Assembly (NCBI GenBank): GCA_900543885.1
Contig: UQTA01000019.1
Span: 1 to 45,063 of the forward strand
Length of the DNA: 45,063 nucleotides
Direction: 5' to 3'
Source of the DNA: an uncultured Clostridium sp.
Lineage (GTDB): Bacteria > Bacillota > Clostridia > Lachnospirales > Lachnospiraceae
The notes under the pieces were generated by a model. That model was not told the origin of the DNA, did not search any database, and saw only the letters and a list, made by a program, of their open reading frames with translations. The number at the start of each line of letters is the position of its first letter. Within the stretch, counting starts at the first letter, position 1. Positions 1 through 8,173 of this stretch are shown here, one piece after another. Both the position numbers and the translations under genes were made by a program.

Positions 1-14
1 TATTATGCAGAAAT

Positions 15-82
15 AATGTGTGAATGTCAATCAAAAATGACGAACACACATTAAATTACAACAAAATAATGTGCGTTCGTCA
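15..82. repeat. Three copies of a 15-bp motif (two inverted, one direct)
   Basis: Copies are AATGTGTGAATGTCA at 15-29, the inverted copy TGACGAACACACATT at 38-52, and AATGTGCGTTCGTCA at 68-82. The first two face each other across 8 bp. The third repeats the first orientation. They lie just beyond the end of the last gene of the minus-strand operon, at the edge of the window. They could be an operator cluster for a gene to the left, or recombinase or initiator sites. The sequence alone does not decide. Confidence 0.6.
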
Positions 83-104
83 AATGAATTATTTAATGCT
101 TCAT

Positions 105-1007
105 TTAGCTCCGATCCACCATATCTTTCACCCGGGCACGGAATATACATTTCTCCGCATCAATGGCTGCCACAAAGCAGGAATACTGCCCGCCAATCTT
201 GATGATGATCGGTCCGCCAGTTGTCGGAGATAAACGGTTCGGGTAAAAACAGTATACAGAGATATTGGGGACTCCCGGAATTTTTCCGATCCAGTTTTTC
301 CCCTGCATCTCCACACACTCAATGATAATGTTGCTATGCAGAGGGAAACGTTCCTCGATACCGATCCATTCGGACTTTACACAATCTCTTCTGGAAACCA
401 AAAACCGCGGCTCTTCCTCCGTAGATTTCGTCGTGTACCCTTTAATTTTCACATCAATGATCTTTCCGGAGACCGCCTGCTCCTTGATATTTGCCGCATA
501 GCCATGGATCCATTCCGAATACGGCAGCACTCCCGGAATGGAAAGCCCCAAAATATCAACCACAATGTAATTCTGCAAATCCCGGCACAAAACCACAATG
601 GCCTTTACCTCTAACTCTTCCCCGGCCTCTATAGATTTTTTAATCTTCTCCAAAGCTGCCGGCCTGTATTCCGCCTGCGCGGCCCGGTAGCTTAAATAGA
701 CCGTCCTCTCCTCCCGGTCAACTCTGGTGATTTTTACATTATAACACCGTTCCAGGAGATACGTTGCGCCAAAAATTCCCTTATAAAGCGTGGACTCCTC
801 AGTCGGCATGATCAGCTGAACATCCCCGTCATATGCCTGCAGCCCTTTTTCCTTAATTTCCTGGGTAAACCGGATGTCTGTCAAAAGTTCTCCCTTTTCC
901 ATCAGGTATTCGTACTGATCCAGTTTTTTCTGGGCTTCTGCCTCCTTAGATTTCGCGGTGCCTCCTAAAAATCCCAATAATTCTAATCCAGTTCCATTCT
1001 CACTCAT
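105..1007 (-). CDS. Hypothetical protein with weak S1/OB-fold resemblance
   Basis: This is the last gene of the conjugation operon in the window and encodes 300 residues. It starts 17 nt after the preceding gene and has an AGAGGA site 7 nt before ATG. The N-terminus is Gly-rich, then charged and probably helical. Residues about 127-170 read like an S1 RNA-binding domain: a basic/hydrophobic beta pattern ending in IPGVLPYSEW, similar to the GFIP.SE ending of S1 repeats. A second beta-rich stretch follows at about 180-290. No catalytic motif or membrane segment is visible. Its position suggests an accessory cytoplasmic role in transfer or in nucleic-acid handling, which is inference. I do not recognise a named family with confidence. 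Confidence 0.7.
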   Translation of the reverse strand: MSENGTGLELLGFLGGTAKSKEAEAQKKLDQYEYLMEKGELLTDIRFTQEIKEKGLQAYDGDVQLIMPTEESTLYKGIFGATYLLERCYNVKITRVDREERTVYLSYRAAQAEYRPAALEKIKKSIEAGEELEVKAIVVLCRDLQNYIVVDILGLSIPGVLPYSEWIHGYAANIKEQAVSGKIIDVKIKGYTTKSTEEEPRFLVSRRDCVKSEWIGIEERFPLHSNIIIECVEMQGKNWIGKIPGVPNISVYCFYPNRLSPTTGGPIIIKIGGQYSCFVAAIDAEKCIFRARVKDMVDRS

Positions 1008-1024
1008 AAATTTGTCCTCTCTTC

Positions 1025-1423
1025 TTAGTTTAATAACATTCCGATCCCCCAGGTAAACAGGAGAAAAAATCCCGGAATTCCCACAATAAATGTCAAAAAA
1101 ATCCTGCGAAACAACAGCTTGTCCCTCCTCACCAGTAATAGAAGCAAAAAACCAATGACCAGAGAAAAGCCACTCACTGGCAGCGCTAGCATCCGCACCT
1201 TTCGGTAAAACTGTTCAAACAGTGCAAAGATCGTTTCCGTGACCCCACCATAAGCGGAACCGCTATAATCCTCCAGTTCCGACATGACGCGGTCATACGC
1301 ATCCTCCAGCTTCCGTTTCTTTTCCCAGAGTTTTTCATTCATATCCGGAGCATGCAAAGTAATTGCCGGCCATGCCCTGATAAATTTTCCTGTAAAGTAT
1401 CTGCACCAGGACTTAATCACCAT
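1025..1423 (-). CDS. Small membrane protein of the conjugation operon
   Basis: Encodes 132 residues. The ATG at 1423 is chosen because AAGGAG lies about 12 nt upstream, and this start overlaps the end of the preceding gene by 11 bp. A longer reading to 1492 lacks a ribosome site. The N-terminal half is basic and helical, with an Arg/Lys/Glu-rich stretch. Two hydrophobic segments sit near the C-terminus (roughly residues 77-95 and 104-131), separated by a short RRDKLLFRR loop, so it is a probable two-pass inner-membrane protein. It follows the TadZ/SAF fusion gene and may belong to the same subcomplex. No named family recognised. Confidence 0.7.
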   Translation of the reverse strand: MVIKSWCRYFTGKFIRAWPAITLHAPDMNEKLWEKKRKLEDAYDRVMSELEDYSGSAYGGVTETIFALFEQFYRKVRMLALPVSGFSLVIGFLLLLLVRRDKLLFRRIFLTFIVGIPGFFLLFTWGIGMLLN

Positions 1424-3377
1424 CTGTACTCTCCACTCCTTCCATTCCAACATCCTCAAGATCTGCAAGGTCAGGCAGGTCATTATCACCATCTTGCGGA
1501 TCCTGGAACACCTGACCAGTAAATGCCTTCATAAGTGGCGTTCCCGCCTTGATCGGTATGCTGGCAGCCACACTTCCCAAATCCGAAGCATTGATGAAGA
1601 AGCTATCATCAAATTCTGTCTGCACGATCTCTTTTTGAACCATGTCCCCACTTATCAGCTGACCGGCCGGAATGTCGGTTTGCGCATAATATACCTCATG
1701 CTCCAGGGCCTTTAATTCCTTTTCTTTCTTTTGCAGTTCATCTTCCGCCTGCCTGTTTTCTTCCTCAAGTCCTGTAATGAATGTATCTGCCTTCGTAACC
1801 ATCCGGTTGTACCTGTTGTTTGCACTGCAGGCCGATACCATAAATCCCATGCATGCCACTAACAGCGCTCCCATCACTATCTGGATACCAAATTTTTTAA
1901 AGTCCCGCGGCCGTTCTGAAAAACGCTGCTCAACGGAATCGCTCTTTTTATATTTTTCTTCCTTATATGTACCATCCAGAAGTTTTAAAAAGATCTGTCT
2001 GCATGCTTTTCCTGGATAAAATGGATTACTCTCATATGGAATTGCTGCAAGGATCGTATTTTCCGGCATAAGTTCCTTTACATCTCCCAAGTCCGAACCG
2101 CCACAGTGGGAACTGATCAGTACCCTGCACTCATCTTCCCCAGGCATTCCCTTTATATCTTTTAAAAGTTCTTTTAATTCATGCTGTTTCCATTCTGCCT
2201 TTGATGTTACAATGAAGCGGTTTTGCATCCTCGCATACACATGAAAGATCGTTTCCTGGTCCAGACACCCAAAATCATAGACAATAAAATCATATAAGGG
2301 CTTATAGTCCAGCTGGAATTTCTGGAGTGGAACATGGTAATAGTAATCCAGCGTTCCGATTGCAAACTTTGTGATCCCATCCACCTGCTCTTCCTCCCGC
2401 TCCTGGCGGCAGAGTTGCTCAAAGCATCCATCCGCATCATCCAGTTCAACGATCGCAGCGCGCTTTCCCTCATGTGCCAATGTATTGGCAAGAAGAATGG
2501 AAATGGTTGTGCATCCAACCCCTATGTTGGTCGCCATAACCCCGATCTCACATGCCTGTCTCTTTGCCGGTTTACGTTCTGTCGGTTCCTCCTGTTTTCT
2601 TTTAAAAAATCGCCGTATTGCTTTATTCTTCGGCTGCTCTTCCCCTCCCGTATCCGCTTTTTCACCTGCCTCCTCTTTCTCTGGCTGACCGGAGGGCTTA
2701 TAAAGGTATGCGTACTGTTCTTCCGCCATCTGACAGATCAGGGCAAAGCGCGGCTCCCGTTTTAACATTTCACATATAGGATCCGGGAGCTGGCAGACGA
2801 TAGATGCCACCTGACTGGCCGGAATTCCATTTACCAGTACAGACATCCGCTGGATCAGGTCCGTGTACGATCCGTCATATTCCAAAAGATACTGGATACT
2901 GGCATTCACGTCCATATTGCGATACTGGACCACATGGTCCCCTCCGGCGACCCCGTAATAAGCCCGGGCCTCTTTTTTCGTCCGGCCGTTGCAGTACCAT
3001 TCTGCGATTTTTTCAAAACTGGCATCTTCCTGGTAAACCGCCGTGTATATCCCCAGGCTTTCAATTTCCTTCATATAGTCGCTGCCACGCATTTCAGAAA
3101 CTACCACGAACACCTGTAAATCACCTTCCGCCGTAGAGCAGATCTGATCAATGTCGCGCGGGGAAAGTTTTTCCTGATCCTGGTACTGGCTGAGTACCAC
3201 CGCGTGTATTTGTGGATTGGCCCGGACAGACCGGATCACACTGTCTTTTCCAGAGCGAAATTCTATTCTGTGGACCGTGACTCCGCGTTTTGCAAATACA
3301 CTCCGAAGTTCTTCTGCTACCGAATCGCCATCCCCGCTCATTTCCGTTGCGATCAGAAGGTCTAATTCCTTTTCCAT
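1413..3377 (-). CDS. TadZ-like pseudo-ATPase fused to a membrane-anchored SAF domain
   Basis: Encodes 654 residues. The start at 3377 has AGAGGTG just upstream and sits 2 nt after the previous stop. Residues 1-140 resemble a response-receiver-like fold, as at the N-terminus of TadZ/CpaE proteins. Residues about 275-460 form a ParA/MinD-type domain, but the P-loop reads TNIGVGCTT (283-291) and lacks the usual lysine after GVG, so ATP hydrolysis is doubtful. A membrane segment at 496-516, a Glu/Lys-rich coiled coil at about 530-562 and a SAF domain at 563-622 (DIPAGQLISGDMV, then PIKAGTPL) follow. CpaB/RcpC of Tad pili have the same TM-SAF order. Joining both parts in one chain inside a T4SS operon is unusual. 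A role in positioning or assembling the apparatus is inference. Confidence 0.75.
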   Translation of the reverse strand: MEKELDLLIATEMSGDGDSVAEELRSVFAKRGVTVHRIEFRSGKDSVIRSVRANPQIHAVVLSQYQDQEKLSPRDIDQICSTAEGDLQVFVVVSEMRGSDYMKEIESLGIYTAVYQEDASFEKIAEWYCNGRTKKEARAYYGVAGGDHVVQYRNMDVNASIQYLLEYDGSYTDLIQRMSVLVNGIPASQVASIVCQLPDPICEMLKREPRFALICQMAEEQYAYLYKPSGQPEKEEAGEKADTGGEEQPKNKAIRRFFKRKQEEPTERKPAKRQACEIGVMATNIGVGCTTISILLANTLAHEGKRAAIVELDDADGCFEQLCRQEREEEQVDGITKFAIGTLDYYYHVPLQKFQLDYKPLYDFIVYDFGCLDQETIFHVYARMQNRFIVTSKAEWKQHELKELLKDIKGMPGEDECRVLISSHCGGSDLGDVKELMPENTILAAIPYESNPFYPGKACRQIFLKLLDGTYKEEKYKKSDSVEQRFSERPRDFKKFGIQIVMGALLVACMGFMVSACSANNRYNRMVTKADTFITGLEEENRQAEDELQKKEKELKALEHEVYYAQTDIPAGQLISGDMVQKEIVQTEFDDSFFINASDLGSVAASIPIKAGTPLMKAFTGQVFQDPQDGDNDLPDLADLEDVGMEGVESTDGD

Positions 3378-3379
3378 AC

Positions 3380-4948
3380 TCACCTCTTTCTGCCAAATAG
3401 TCTGCGCAAAAATCCTCCAGAACATTTTTCTGGTTTCTCCAGTTCTTCATCTACCGCGACTGCTGCCCTGGCAAGTGTTCTGATTTCTTTTGAAAACAGG
3501 GACCCTTTGTCACTTGATGCTGCTTCCCCGACATTCGCAAAACTTCTGGCATCCTGATTTGTATGTATGATACAGGTCGGTTCCATAGTTAGGATCCTGG
3601 CCACATGGGATATTCCAAGCTCGCATTTTTTATCATCAAGCGGCACCTGGTTTATAACCATCCGGATATTAGATTTATCTATCCGAAATTCACTAAGCAC
3701 ATCCAGGAAATTGCGGGCGTCCTGCACTGTGGACGTATCCAGGGAAAGGATCAGCAGGATCAGATCCGATTTTTCCAGGGGAATGACGGTCGTATCCTTT
3801 AATGTATTGCAATTGTCAACCAGAATCAGATCATAATCGCAGCGCCTCAGATTATCCATAATCGCCTCTGCAATCTCACAATCCAGACGCGCCGCTTCCA
3901 TTGCATTATCACTTCCGGCCAGGATATGGATCTGCTCATCGTATTCGATTACATATCTGGATACGATGTCCGCCGGCGAATATGCAGGAATGTATCCCAG
4001 CCGCTCCCTATCGTTACAGATCCGTTTCACCCAGTCCATTACATTGGGCGATGGGCAGATACCAAACGCACTGTCCACATCCCCAAATTCCCAGTCCGCA
4101 TCAAGCACCAAAATTTTAAGCCGTTTCCCATTTCTCTTCATGTTCGATAGGACATGGGCTAATTCCCTCACAATGGTAGATTTCCCTACGCCACCTTTGG
4201 GGGAATATACAGAGATCATCTGCTGCAATGACACGTTAGTAACCGGCTGGCTTAAACCAATCTGTTTATAGGTCCGCCGCACTGCCCTGTTTATCGTATG
4301 AGTTGGCGTTAGATCCTCTTCCGCCGGCATACGTCTGATAACGTTCTGCGGTTCCCGTGTTTCTGGAGCGGGTTCTACCGAAGCTTTTCTACAGGCAGCC
4401 ACTGTGGGTTTGGGGTCCTGTGTCTGGGTATCCGGCAAAGGGTCCGGCATTTCTTCTGGTTTGGCCGTGGCCGGTTCCGGGCTTAACGCTTCCTCTGCTT
4501 TCTCTACTGCCTCTACAGAAATCTCTTTGCCCGTTTTTTCAGCAGTATTTTCGTTGACTGCCTGGGCAATTTCTTCTTCATCAGCTTTTTCTTCTGCTGC
4601 TTCTGAAACCGCCTGCGCTGCCCCATCGTCAGTCACAGTTGCAGGAGCCTTCAGCAAAATATCCGGCGACATATCCTGTTTTATCTGCTCTTTTATATGG
4701 ACATCTTCACTATTAAACAGATCCTCAAATTCACCAAAAAAGTCATCCGGAAGGATCGCATCCAGTTTTTCCTGTACAGACGGCTCTTTTTCCTCTGCTT
4801 TCTCTATTACGGATTCATTTTCCTGAACAGGCGGTTGAGTGGCTGCCCTATTGACCGCCAATCTTTCCTGGTCTGCCATCCTGTCCAGATTTTCATGATC
4901 CGCAGCCGTTTCCTTTAATAAGTTCGAAGTCCGAACTGGTCTTGCCAT
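3380..4948 (-). CDS. ParA/MinD-type ATPase (TadZ/CpaE-like) with long acidic N-terminus
   Basis: Encodes 522 residues. GGAGG lies 7 nt before ATG, and the gene starts 3 nt after the upstream stop. Residues 1-215 are low-complexity, Glu/Ala/Pro-rich and probably disordered. Residues 243-500 are the ATPase. It has a deviant Walker A KGGVGKST (251-258), a switch region LDADWEFGDVDS (282-293) and DYDLILVDN (371-379). These are typical of P-loop ATPases that dimerise on a surface to position cargo. The closest families by motif are CpaE/TadZ and conjugation-linked ParA proteins. The C-terminus ends in a basic tail. It is followed by a second, degenerate relative, so an active/inactive ATPase pair is likely. 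Confidence 0.85.
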   Translation of the reverse strand: MARPVRTSNLLKETAADHENLDRMADQERLAVNRAATQPPVQENESVIEKAEEKEPSVQEKLDAILPDDFFGEFEDLFNSEDVHIKEQIKQDMSPDILLKAPATVTDDGAAQAVSEAAEEKADEEEIAQAVNENTAEKTGKEISVEAVEKAEEALSPEPATAKPEEMPDPLPDTQTQDPKPTVAACRKASVEPAPETREPQNVIRRMPAEEDLTPTHTINRAVRRTYKQIGLSQPVTNVSLQQMISVYSPKGGVGKSTIVRELAHVLSNMKRNGKRLKILVLDADWEFGDVDSAFGICPSPNVMDWVKRICNDRERLGYIPAYSPADIVSRYVIEYDEQIHILAGSDNAMEAARLDCEIAEAIMDNLRRCDYDLILVDNCNTLKDTTVIPLEKSDLILLILSLDTSTVQDARNFLDVLSEFRIDKSNIRMVINQVPLDDKKCELGISHVARILTMEPTCIIHTNQDARSFANVGEAASSDKGSLFSKEIRTLARAAVAVDEELEKPEKCSGGFLRRLFGRKR

Positions 4949-4951
4949 AAT

Positions 4952-5284
4952 CTACCTCCAAAAAATTGCATTCAGAAACGGAAGATACTCCCGTAGCTGT
5001 GTGATCAGTGCGATCCCGATTTCCACCATTTCTTTGCGCGGTCCCGGGAAACATACGGACGAAAGCCCAAGCAGGCAGAACCCGACAAAAATAGTGGCTG
5101 CAAAAAACCGCACAATCTGCCCGGCTGCCTGGATTATAACGGAGAACGTATCGGGATGCTCCACAATGATGATATCCGTTGAATCCTCCAGGCCATGCTG
5201 TGCTTTTATTCGTTCTGTTTCCAGACTTTTTCGTTTCAGCCGTTTCTGTTTCCTCATTTGTATCCTTTTTGTAAATATGTTCAT
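4952..5284 (-). CDS. Small single- or double-pass membrane protein
   Basis: Encodes 110 residues lying between the VirB6-like and ParA-like genes, with gaps of 9 and 3 nt. The N-terminus is strongly basic (KRLKRKSLETERIKAQ), and one clear hydrophobic segment lies at about 60-81. The C-terminus is amphipathic. At 5284 GGAGG is only 3 nt before ATG, so the in-frame ATG nine codons later, with AAAAAGGA 6 nt before it, is a possible alternative start. The operon position suggests a T4SS membrane accessory subunit. I recognise no family. Confidence 0.65.
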   Translation of the reverse strand: MNIFTKRIQMRKQKRLKRKSLETERIKAQHGLEDSTDIIIVEHPDTFSVIIQAAGQIVRFFAATIFVGFCLLGLSSVCFPGPRKEMVEIGIALITQLREYLPFLNAIFWR

Positions 5285-5293
5285 ACTCCTCCG

Positions 5294-8173
5294 TTAAAAC
5301 AATAAATGTTTACTCCTTAAATATTTTTCTATCCGGCCGCGTTCATCTTCCCGTAGCCGGTCTTCCACCGCCTGCTGATATGTGATCTGATCCACATGCT
5401 CCGGAGCATCCAGACTATCCAATATCGTGTTCGTATACTGCATAAAAGCTGTTTCAATGATCTGCTCATTCGCAACCGCACGTTCCTCTTTTGTGGCATT
5501 TACCATGCTGTTTTTAAGACCTGAATAAACCTGCCTTGCACTCACCGCGCTGTCCGTATACGCATGGTGCATAGTTCTGCGAAATTCAGGCTTTTGGATT
5601 TCTGCCTCATAGAATTGCTGCATGATCGCTGCATCTTCATCTGAAACCGTTTCTGTATAAGTCACCTGCGGCCCAGACTGTGCTCCCGCATCTTTTCCTA
5701 CTGCTTCCACTTCTGACTGATAGGACGGCTGTTCCTTTGATCCCGATCCTGAAACCGTCTCTACGGATGACTGATTATTATCCTGTGACTGGGATACGGT
5801 CGTAACAGCCGGCTTTGATGAGGAATGCACATTTACTTCCAACATTTTTTGCGGCTCCTCTTCGTAAACATTCAGTCCTTCCGGATTGTTTCTGTAGGCT
5901 TCTGCCTTGTCTTTCAGGATCGTTGCACCTTTCTGCAGAAGAGGGCCTCCCATTCTTACAAGTTCGACACCGCCTTCATATACCGGCTCGGCCATAACTT
6001 CGCCCAAAATGCTTCCGGCATTTGCACCCATTGCGCCGCCTATGGCCGTCATCTGCATCTTTGCTGCCGGAGAACTGAATGCGGTCATGGCCATCCCAGC
6101 CGTTGCCCCAAAGGTCATCCCGGCCATGGTGCCTGCCGCGGTTGTCGCACCTCTCACCCTGGTCTTTGCAGCTCTTTCCCGGTACAGCGCCGCTTTCCGT
6201 TCCAGGGATATATTTTTAAACTGCGGAGACTCAAAATTATCAATGGTTGCATATTGATCCAGTATTTCCTGCTCTTCTTGTGATATACCACTTCCTAGTC
6301 CGCTCACACCGCCTCCAAAGCTGCTTCTGGATGGTGAAATCGCACTCCGGGCCCTGGCCGACAGAGCATCAATACGTCCAATTTCCTCCTTCGTCCGGGC
6401 ATTCTCACCGCGGAGCCTGGACTGTTCTTCCATACGGATGGACCGCGAATGCTCCGCTTCGCCAATTCCCTGATCCAGTTCCCGGATCCTCGCATATCCA
6501 TCCACCGATGGGGTATCCCCCCGTTTTTTCTGTTCATTCTGCTCCGCCTGGATCGCCTGTTTTTCAGCCTTCATAGACGCAATCTGTTCATTATCCATGG
6601 CAATTTCTTCCCCAATGGACGCAATTTTAGAATCATTGGAGCGGATATCCTCATTTAAAGAATCCTTCTTTCTTCCGATGGCATCAATACCACTGGCAAT
6701 ATTCTGCGCGGTCGCTGCTGCCTGGGCATGAGGGCTTTTCTCATGTATGTCCTCTTTCGGTGTAGGCCGATAGCCAAAAGCGAAGGATGTATCCGCATCA
6801 TCCGCATTCAAATCCGGATGATTGCCTATGATATCTTCCATTTCACTCTGGAGTTCCTCGCCCTTATTTACATCTTCCAGGTCTTTCTTTTTCTGAACAT
6901 CTGCTAGATCATCCATCATATCCGCGTTCCTCTTATCGGATTTTGCGTCAGAGGACGCATGGGCCAGCGCACCGGCCGCTGCTCCAATCCCGCTTCCAAT
7001 GGATCGCATCAGGCTTGTGGCCCCCATAATGGTTCCAAACCCGGCAAGCTCCATTCCCATTCCATTTCCGATATGAAGAAACCCACGGATGACCCCCCGC
7101 GCCGGTATGATACAGCCACAGATAATGAGTGCAATCAGGGCATAACCTTTGCTTTCCTGGGCCGTCCCGATGATCATAAAAAACATGGGGATGAGCAGCA
7201 GGCAGGAATCAATCACCGGGTTTAATAAAATTCCAAGCACCTGCCGCATCCAGTTGGATATCGTTCCCCGCTCGACCATTTCAAACAATGCAGCAAACGG
7301 GAACAACAGCACCAAAACCACCATGCAGACGGCAGCGGAAATATAGCAGACTGCCAGGTACGCCTGATAAACGACCGCGCCTACATATAATATCGAATTA
7401 ATAAACACGACCTTACCGTTGGGCTTTGCCATTGCACGGAACTGGCTGATCAGGTTGTAGTCTCCTCCCGAACCAAAGAAAAAGGCATAGGAATTATCCC
7501 CCATGTTGACGCCGGAGCCAACACTGTCCGCCACCTTAAGGATCATCGACTGGCTTCCAGTCATGAGCGCATGGAGCATGGCATCTCTCAGGTATAAAGC
7601 AATTCCCAAAAGCTGCGGGAACAGAATAAAACCGATGCTGCTGGCAACAAATAGTTTTGTCATGTCCAGCAGCCGTTCCTTGACCCGCGGATTGCCATTT
7701 GAGTAGAGGAAACCAACCAGGTAGTATAAGAATACTGGCACCATAAGCGTAAAAACCAGGTTCCGCAGGTACCCATACATCGCCATACCCACCAGGCCAT
7801 ATATGTTGCCGGTCCCCATGTCAAAGGAAAACAGCGCCACGTCCCCAGTACGGGCAGAGGCACCTCCCACTCTTCCGAATATGATCGCGTTTAAGTCACA
7901 CCCAAAAGAAGTCAGCAAAAAATTCAGCCCGTCACCAATTCCTATACAAAACTCCCCCAGCAGTTCGGCAAAAATTCCTCCGTCCAACATGTCCGGTGTA
8001 CTGGAATCAGGTGCGTCCCCGGCGGAATCATAAATACTCTGGTCCGCACGGTCCGTCCACGGCCCATCCGCATAAGAAGATACCGGTGCCATGCAGAATG
8101 TAAGTACAAATATAAGAAGCAGCAGCTGGATTGTTTTTCTGCTGATGTTCTGCATATGTTTCATTTGCTTCAT
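5294..8173 (-). CDS. VirB6/TrbL-like polytopic T4SS protein
   Basis: Encodes 959 residues. The start overlaps the VirB4 stop as ATGA. A signal peptide covers residues 1-35 (cleavage near SSYA-DG). At least five or six membrane segments follow between about 130 and 360, including FTLMVPVFLYYLVGFLY and VCMVVLVLLFPFAALF. This matches the VirB6/TrbL layout of conjugation channels. Residues 400-640 are charged and coiled-coil-rich. Residues about 665-745 are Gly/Ala-rich with a GxxxG-type pattern that could insert in membranes. The final 200 residues are Ser/Gln/Glu-rich and soluble. Next to VirB4, it is the probable central channel subunit of the mating pore. Confidence 0.85.
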   Translation of the reverse strand: MKQMKHMQNISRKTIQLLLLIFVLTFCMAPVSSYADGPWTDRADQSIYDSAGDAPDSSTPDMLDGGIFAELLGEFCIGIGDGLNFLLTSFGCDLNAIIFGRVGGASARTGDVALFSFDMGTGNIYGLVGMAMYGYLRNLVFTLMVPVFLYYLVGFLYSNGNPRVKERLLDMTKLFVASSIGFILFPQLLGIALYLRDAMLHALMTGSQSMILKVADSVGSGVNMGDNSYAFFFGSGGDYNLISQFRAMAKPNGKVVFINSILYVGAVVYQAYLAVCYISAAVCMVVLVLLFPFAALFEMVERGTISNWMRQVLGILLNPVIDSCLLLIPMFFMIIGTAQESKGYALIALIICGCIIPARGVIRGFLHIGNGMGMELAGFGTIMGATSLMRSIGSGIGAAAGALAHASSDAKSDKRNADMMDDLADVQKKKDLEDVNKGEELQSEMEDIIGNHPDLNADDADTSFAFGYRPTPKEDIHEKSPHAQAAATAQNIASGIDAIGRKKDSLNEDIRSNDSKIASIGEEIAMDNEQIASMKAEKQAIQAEQNEQKKRGDTPSVDGYARIRELDQGIGEAEHSRSIRMEEQSRLRGENARTKEEIGRIDALSARARSAISPSRSSFGGGVSGLGSGISQEEQEILDQYATIDNFESPQFKNISLERKAALYRERAAKTRVRGATTAAGTMAGMTFGATAGMAMTAFSSPAAKMQMTAIGGAMGANAGSILGEVMAEPVYEGGVELVRMGGPLLQKGATILKDKAEAYRNNPEGLNVYEEEPQKMLEVNVHSSSKPAVTTVSQSQDNNQSSVETVSGSGSKEQPSYQSEVEAVGKDAGAQSGPQVTYTETVSDEDAAIMQQFYEAEIQKPEFRRTMHHAYTDSAVSARQVYSGLKNSMVNATKEERAVANEQIIETAFMQYTNTILDSLDAPEHVDQITYQQAVEDRLREDERGRIEKYLRSKHLLF

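Noticed and set aside
4404..4826. Long plus-strand frame opposite the ParA-like gene
   Set aside because: Its Ser/Ala-rich product mirrors the Glu/Ala/Pro repeats on the coding strand; it has no ribosome site. The same holds for most frames opposite the operon.
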